This document shows, piece after piece, positions 32,131 to 36,219 of a stretch of 36,219 nt of DNA; position 1 is the stretch's first letter, and every line of letters begins with the position of its first letter. The notes under the pieces were generated by a model. The model saw nothing but the letters and a program-made list of their open reading frames with translations. It had not been told where the DNA came from and made no database searches. The position numbers were made by a program, and so were the translations under genes. Source of the DNA: CAZNYG01 sp964577205 (GTDB lineage Bacteria > Elusimicrobiota > Endomicrobiia > Endomicrobiales > CAIRNS01); NCBI GenBank assembly GCA_964577205.1, contig CAZNYG010000013.1, positions 1-36,219 on the forward strand, given 5' to 3'.

Positions 32131-34074
32131 TCACGCTTCCGGAGTATTTTCTGCGGAATTACTGACCGCGCCTGTTATCCGCTGCAGATATATTATACCA
32201 AAAATAATGTAGAGAATGATAGTAAAAAATGAGATCAAAAGGCCTTTTTCCCATGCGCCGGGCCGGTAAAGCTGCACGATCCGTTGTTCCCCTTCCGGAA
32301 CCTTGATGACGCGGAACGGCGTATCAGCGTGGGCATAGCTCAAAGGCACGCCGTTGCCGTAGGCTTCCCATCCCGGGAAGAACGTGTCTTTCCATTCCAA
32401 GTAGAAGGGTTCGGACGACCGTGTCTTCACTATCGTGCGGTGAGAACCGGCAGCGACCTGGACGACAGAGGCGTCGGGAGTCGATGCTGAAAAACGGTTC
32501 GCTCCCGGGATCCGGAAAAGGAACGGAGGCCCGCCATACTCAGGCTGGAGGATCCCGTATCCGGATCGGGAACGCGTGATCAGGTGCGTCACGCCGAGCC
32601 TGGTGATGTAGGGAAGGAAATTGTCTACGGTAGACTGCCGGTATGCCGCGTCGACAGCCGCATCGATACCCGACGGTGAGAGCGGTTCTCCGAAACCATA
32701 GGCGTTCTCAATATGACAGGGGAGGCTGACAAGATTATACAGGTATCCGCGCGCCGCCTGCCATGCGCCGGGAACGGTTGATCCCCGCATTCTTCTATCT
32801 TTCTCCGTGCCGGGGCTCAGGAGAAAACGGGAGTGATATCCCGCGGCCTGCATCGCGGACGCGATAGCCGGTTTCTGATGGAAATACCCGTCCGGCGCTG
32901 TTATCTGGAACCCTGATGCCGTGAACAGCAGTTCCCCCGCGATAAGAACAGTTACGGCCAGGCCATAGCGCGGCTTGATCTTTGAAATGCCGTATCCCGC
33001 GATCATCGCGAAAGAATTCACGGCGATCAACATGAATTGAGAGGGATAACGGACAGATCCCAGAAAAGGAAGATGGCGGAAAAGCCACGGGTACACCGGT
33101 GTCGAGCTTCCCAGCGCGAGAATGACGGCAAAAGACCCCGATATACCCCAGAAAAGAATGAGGCGGGATTTTCGGTTAAAGGCCATGCCCGCTGCCGCGC
33201 ATAATGTGCCGGTAATGCCGATCCAGCAGGCGGCCCCCCAGAAAAATTTCTCCCCCGTAACGGCGAACGGCGAACGCGGAACGAAATAAGGGCTCACGAT
33301 CCCCGCCAGGTTGCGGATGCTCAGGGAATACGTCATAGCTACGGCAGCGTCGATCCCCGTCCTTACCCTCGAGGCCATGCCGGACAGTTCGAACGTCGGT
33401 AAAAGCTGCGCGGCCGCAATGCCGGCGGCACAGATGAACCCTGCGGCGGCCGGCAGACCGTAACGGCGTGCCGGCGGAAGTTCCTGCTGAGATGAGAATA
33501 TCGCGTAAGCAAGAACGACGAGAGCCTGAAAGAACGATACCGGATGTCCGGCCAGCAGGCACAGGCTGAAGGCTCCACCCAGGAACAAAGGTGAACGGGC
33601 GGCAAGCAACAGACAGAAAAACCAGGCATCGGCCCCGAAATGGCTGAGGAACTCCAGGCGGGTCACCATGTAGCCGTTCAACGCGGCGATCAGCATGACC
33701 GCGGCGGCCGCGTGGCGCGGGAGCCCCAGTTTGCGGGCGAAAAGCCAGGCGAATGATCCTGCAAGGAAAAAGTGGGTGACATGGTACAGTTTCATCGCGG
33801 GAGCGAACGGGAACACGTAGAAGAACAGTGAGAACGGATAAAGGACCGCGCTTTGCCAGTTGGCGAGGAACGGCATGCCGCAGTACGCGTATGGATCCCA
33901 GAGCGGCATCTCCCCCCGCGCGATCATTTCCGACGAGAATGTTTTCCATGGGTGGAACAGAAAGGTGATATCGCGCAGGAAGAAACTATGGCCGGTGAAC
34001 AGCACCGGCGAAAAAAAGATAACGGCGCAAAACCCGAAAAATAAAAGGAATATGCCGTCCCTGCGCGTGATCAT
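32131..34074 (-). CDS. YfhO-family GT-C membrane protein, copy 2
   Basis: 647 residues. FFLRDITFLFHPWKTFSSEM supplies the Asp after helix 1; GEMPLWDPYAYCGMPFLANW and AVLYPFSLFFYVFPF follow. About twelve helices precede a periplasmic domain with WKDTFFPGWEAYGNGVPLSY and FRVIKVPEGEQRIVQLYRPG, the classic YfhO C-terminal pattern, then a final helix. The start overlaps the stop of the previous copy (ATGA, 34074-34071) and AGGA stands 5 nt upstream. The three copies are diverged through most of their length, so they likely serve different acceptors or sugars instead of being a recent triplication. Confidence 0.87.
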   Translation of the reverse strand: MITRRDGIFLLFFGFCAVIFFSPVLFTGHSFFLRDITFLFHPWKTFSSEMIARGEMPLWDPYAYCGMPFLANWQSAVLYPFSLFFYVFPFAPAMKLYHVTHFFLAGSFAWLFARKLGLPRHAAAAVMLIAALNGYMVTRLEFLSHFGADAWFFCLLLAARSPLFLGGAFSLCLLAGHPVSFFQALVVLAYAIFSSQQELPPARRYGLPAAAGFICAAGIAAAQLLPTFELSGMASRVRTGIDAAVAMTYSLSIRNLAGIVSPYFVPRSPFAVTGEKFFWGAACWIGITGTLCAAAGMAFNRKSRLILFWGISGSFAVILALGSSTPVYPWLFRHLPFLGSVRYPSQFMLIAVNSFAMIAGYGISKIKPRYGLAVTVLIAGELLFTASGFQITAPDGYFHQKPAIASAMQAAGYHSRFLLSPGTEKDRRMRGSTVPGAWQAARGYLYNLVSLPCHIENAYGFGEPLSPSGIDAAVDAAYRQSTVDNFLPYITRLGVTHLITRSRSGYGILQPEYGGPPFLFRIPGANRFSASTPDASVVQVAAGSHRTIVKTRSSEPFYLEWKDTFFPGWEAYGNGVPLSYAHADTPFRVIKVPEGEQRIVQLYRPGAWEKGLLISFFTIILYIIFGIIYLQRITGAVSNSAENTPEA

Positions 34075-36134
34075 TGGTTCCTTTTTCCGCGCCGTGACAT
34101 GATAATGCCCGCGAGTACCGTTATGACGGCGGCCAGAGATACGAGGGCGCCGATCATTAATGACACGGGGCGGTAGGACATGCGCACTCGATGCTCTCCT
34201 TTTGGAACGCGTATGGCGCGGAAGGCGTGGTCTGCCCGGTAAAGTTTAACAGGATCCCCGTCTATTTCCGCCCGCCAGCCCGGATACCACGCTTCAGACG
34301 CGACTAACCATTGCGGAAATGCCGCGCTTACATGACATTGTACCTCATTTGGAGCGTATCTTTCACAGGAAACTGACGAATTCCCTTCCCTTGCGGACGG
34401 TGACCGCGCGTCATCTTCCGGCACGCGGTCCAGCTCCTCCAACACCACCTCGCGCGCGGGATCGAACTTCTCCGAGATCATATACGGAAGCACATCTTTT
34501 GACGGAAGGACCCGGGCATCCGAAACAAGAAAAAAACGCGGCAGCCGGCCGCGGTTCAGGAATATCGTCGTGTACCCGCGATGAACGGGAGTGAACCGCG
34601 CGCCGGGAAGAGGTTTGCGGGAAATAAGATACTTCATGTCCGCGAGATCCAGCAGCGGCGAAAAAGGAGAGGTGACGGCCGAAAGATACTCGCTGGTCCG
34701 GGCGAGTTGAAGCGTCTCATTACCATCGACGTATGATATGCCGTAAGCGGATCCCGTATTTGGATAGAGCATATCTTTGTATGTCAGCCAGCGCCTGAAG
34801 TAGTTCTCATCCCCCTGCGGCTGAAGTGAACGGGTACCGGGCGTGATCATTACGCGGAAGATGTCTTTATCGGGCCGAAGAAACGACAGAGAAGGCACTG
34901 GCTCGTCGAAGAAACGGTCGTCGATCACCCGGTGGGCGTGCCAGGCGAAAACGGCGAGTTCCAGCGCGATGATGCCGGTAAATATCCATCGGTGCGCGTT
35001 CCGGGGTAAGGTCTCAAGGGCGAAGGCGGCCAGGAAAGACATCACAACGCACGTGACGGCCATGACCTGCGCCGGGAATCCGAAAAAACGCCAGCCGGGA
35101 ACGAATGAGTAGAAGATAGTGTAGGCCGGCGTCGCGGGCCCGAGCGCCAGCAGCGAGGCCAGAACGAAGGATGCTCCGAAAAAAAGCAGCGCGCGCCTGT
35201 TCATCAAACGCGAACGGATAAAGACAAGAGCGAGCGCGGCCACTCCCCAATAAAAGCCGACGATATGAACGTCTCCGGCATAGAAAGGCATAAGGCGGTC
35301 CCAGAAAGGAATGAAAAGGAAACGCAGGTAATCCGAAGCGCGGATAGCGTACGTAGCCGCGGTCACGGGGTCCAGCCCCGCGCCGCGGACCGAAAAGCGC
35401 GCGAGCTCGGCCAGCGGGAGGAGCAGGATCATGGAAAATCCGGCGGCGATGAAAGCTGTCGATACCGCGGCGCGGGCGAAACGGCGCGCGGGCATGCCTC
35501 CTTCAAGCGGAAAGAATATCGCCGCCACTGCGCAGAACAGGGCGGTGTAGTAGACGAATCCGGGATAACCGGACAGGAACTGGAGAGTGAACAGAGCGGC
35601 GCTTGACGAGAAGGCGTTGAACGTGCCGGCCTGATAGGCGCGCAGGAAGAAAAGTATGACAAGGGGCATCCAGGCGCAGGCGGCAATGTTGCTGGGGAAG
35701 GCCGCGTGCATGACGAAGAAACCGTTGCCCATGAAAAGGACTGCCGCTCCCGTGGACGATACCGTGTTCAGCCGGTAGGCGCGCGCAAGATAGTACATGC
35801 CCCCTCCCGCGAGAAGGGTGTGCGCCAGAATGAAAAGTGACAATGCCCGGGGGAATGGAAAAATAAGGAAGAGCCATTCAGGAGGATAAAGGACTCCAGT
35901 CTGAGGATTAGCCAGAAACGGCATGCCGCAGAGTATATGCGGGTTCCACAACGGTATCGAGCCTTGGCGTAACGATCCACGGAAGAACGCGGCCATCGGG
36001 TAAAAATAGCGGAGGATAAGGTCAAAAAAAAGGGTTTTGCGCGACAAAAGGACGGGAGACCACAGCAGAATCCCGAAAGACAGGAGAACTATCGCCGGGA
36101 GCCCCGGTGACAGAAGCGTTCTGAACCGCTTCAT
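34071..36134 (-). CDS. YfhO-family GT-C membrane protein, copy 1
   Basis: 687 residues. Helix 1 is followed by LFFDLILRYFYPMAAFFRGS (catalytic-type Asp), GSIPLWNPHILCGMPFLANP and GVLYPPEWLFLIFPF. After about twelve helices the periplasmic part contains SEAWYPGWRAEIDGDPVKLY and FRAIRVPKGEHRVRMSYRPV, then a last helix and a basic end. The ATG at 36134 overlaps the stop of the incoming gene (TGA 36133-36131). YfhO proteins transfer sugars from polyprenyl phosphate on the outer membrane face; teichoic acid is the known acceptor in Firmicutes, but this window points to another acceptor, which is unknown. Confidence 0.87.
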   Translation of the reverse strand: MKRFRTLLSPGLPAIVLLSFGILLWSPVLLSRKTLFFDLILRYFYPMAAFFRGSLRQGSIPLWNPHILCGMPFLANPQTGVLYPPEWLFLIFPFPRALSLFILAHTLLAGGGMYYLARAYRLNTVSSTGAAVLFMGNGFFVMHAAFPSNIAACAWMPLVILFFLRAYQAGTFNAFSSSAALFTLQFLSGYPGFVYYTALFCAVAAIFFPLEGGMPARRFARAAVSTAFIAAGFSMILLLPLAELARFSVRGAGLDPVTAATYAIRASDYLRFLFIPFWDRLMPFYAGDVHIVGFYWGVAALALVFIRSRLMNRRALLFFGASFVLASLLALGPATPAYTIFYSFVPGWRFFGFPAQVMAVTCVVMSFLAAFALETLPRNAHRWIFTGIIALELAVFAWHAHRVIDDRFFDEPVPSLSFLRPDKDIFRVMITPGTRSLQPQGDENYFRRWLTYKDMLYPNTGSAYGISYVDGNETLQLARTSEYLSAVTSPFSPLLDLADMKYLISRKPLPGARFTPVHRGYTTIFLNRGRLPRFFLVSDARVLPSKDVLPYMISEKFDPAREVVLEELDRVPEDDARSPSAREGNSSVSCERYAPNEVQCHVSAAFPQWLVASEAWYPGWRAEIDGDPVKLYRADHAFRAIRVPKGEHRVRMSYRPVSLMIGALVSLAAVITVLAGIIMSRRGKRNQ

Positions 36135-36219
36135 GACCCCGATCCCGGAAGGGACAGGTTTTTCTTGTATGTCCGGTTAAAGGGATCCAGCAGCGCCGCG
36201 CGGCGCATGGCGCTCAGCG
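36131..36219 (-). CDS. C-terminal fragment of an upstream gene (possibly TPR-ended)
   Basis: The frame enters from the window edge and stops at 36133-36131, overlapping the ATG of the first YfhO-like gene. The 28 visible residues include AALLDPFNRTYKKNLSLPGS. A...LDPFN....KNL is the spacing of a tetratricopeptide repeat end, as at the C-terminus of O-antigen-ligase/TPR proteins in such loci. With so little sequence this is a hint, not an identification. ATGA coupling implies it belongs to the same operon. Confidence 0.5.
   Translation of the reverse strand, partial: LSAMRRAALLDPFNRTYKKNLSLPGSGS

Overview
This is a 36-kb, visibly GC-rich bacterial window in which every supportable gene (31, two of them cut by the window edges) lies on the minus strand. 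Transcription therefore runs from position 36219 towards 1. The content is almost entirely glycan assembly: GT2 and GT4 glycosyltransferases, membrane GT-C transferases (four GT39/PMT-like, three YfhO-like), a lipid-linked-glycan flippase, FkbM and class I methyltransferases, two radical SAM enzymes, two asparagine-synthetase-type amidotransferases, and the start of a nucleotide-sugar dehydrogenase. No rRNA, tRNA, CRISPR array, insertion sequence or phage gene was seen. The gene mix, the WGLP-type GT39 proteins and the gene-boundary heptamer repeats suggest an uncultured Gram-negative-type lineage (Omnitrophota or a similar candidate phylum). That is a guess from style; no phylogenetic marker is present.

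Layout in transcription order. (1) 36219-29277: a short C-terminal fragment, three consecutive YfhO-family GT-C proteins and a dolichyl-phosphate-sugar-synthase-like GT2. (2) 29173-18545: a UPF0104/AglD-like membrane protein, then a tightly packed run of GT4, FkbM, Wzx-type flippase, FkbM, GT4, GT2, zinc-ribbon methyltransferase, GT4, GT2. (3) 18483-11103: DPM1-like GT2, B12-binding radical SAM, two overlapping methyltransferases, two GT39 proteins, SPASM-type radical SAM. (4) 10908-3652: GT2, amidotransferase, GT39, GT2, amidotransferase. (5) 3475-1: GT2, GT39, GT4 and the start of a UDP-sugar dehydrogenase.

How the genes may work together (inference). Five GT2 enzymes of the polyprenyl-phosphate-sugar-synthase type sit beside or near seven GT-C proteins, the class that uses polyprenyl-phosphate sugars on the outer face of the membrane. 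This resembles several copies of the CsbB/YfhO or DPM1/PMT two-part scheme. The GT4/GT2 enzymes and the flippase would build and export a lipid-linked glycan. The dehydrogenase and the two amidotransferases could make and amidate uronic acids. Methyltransferases and radical SAM enzymes would decorate the product. No initiating phosphoglycosyltransferase, Wzz or recognisable Wzy polymerase lies in the window.

The least expected signal is not a protein. At least six gene boundaries carry degenerate tandem repeats of 7 or 8 bp, often as facing inverted arms 16 to about 144 nt apart. Unit sequence differs from site to site but the architecture is shared. Two of them run into coding sequence and supply the C-termini of a radical SAM protein and a YfhO protein. 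Other points are a near-identical promoter box at two sites, a TTGAGA-N17-TATAAT promoter that would give a leaderless mRNA, and a UPF0104 gene with no ATG, GTG or TTG at its natural N-terminus.
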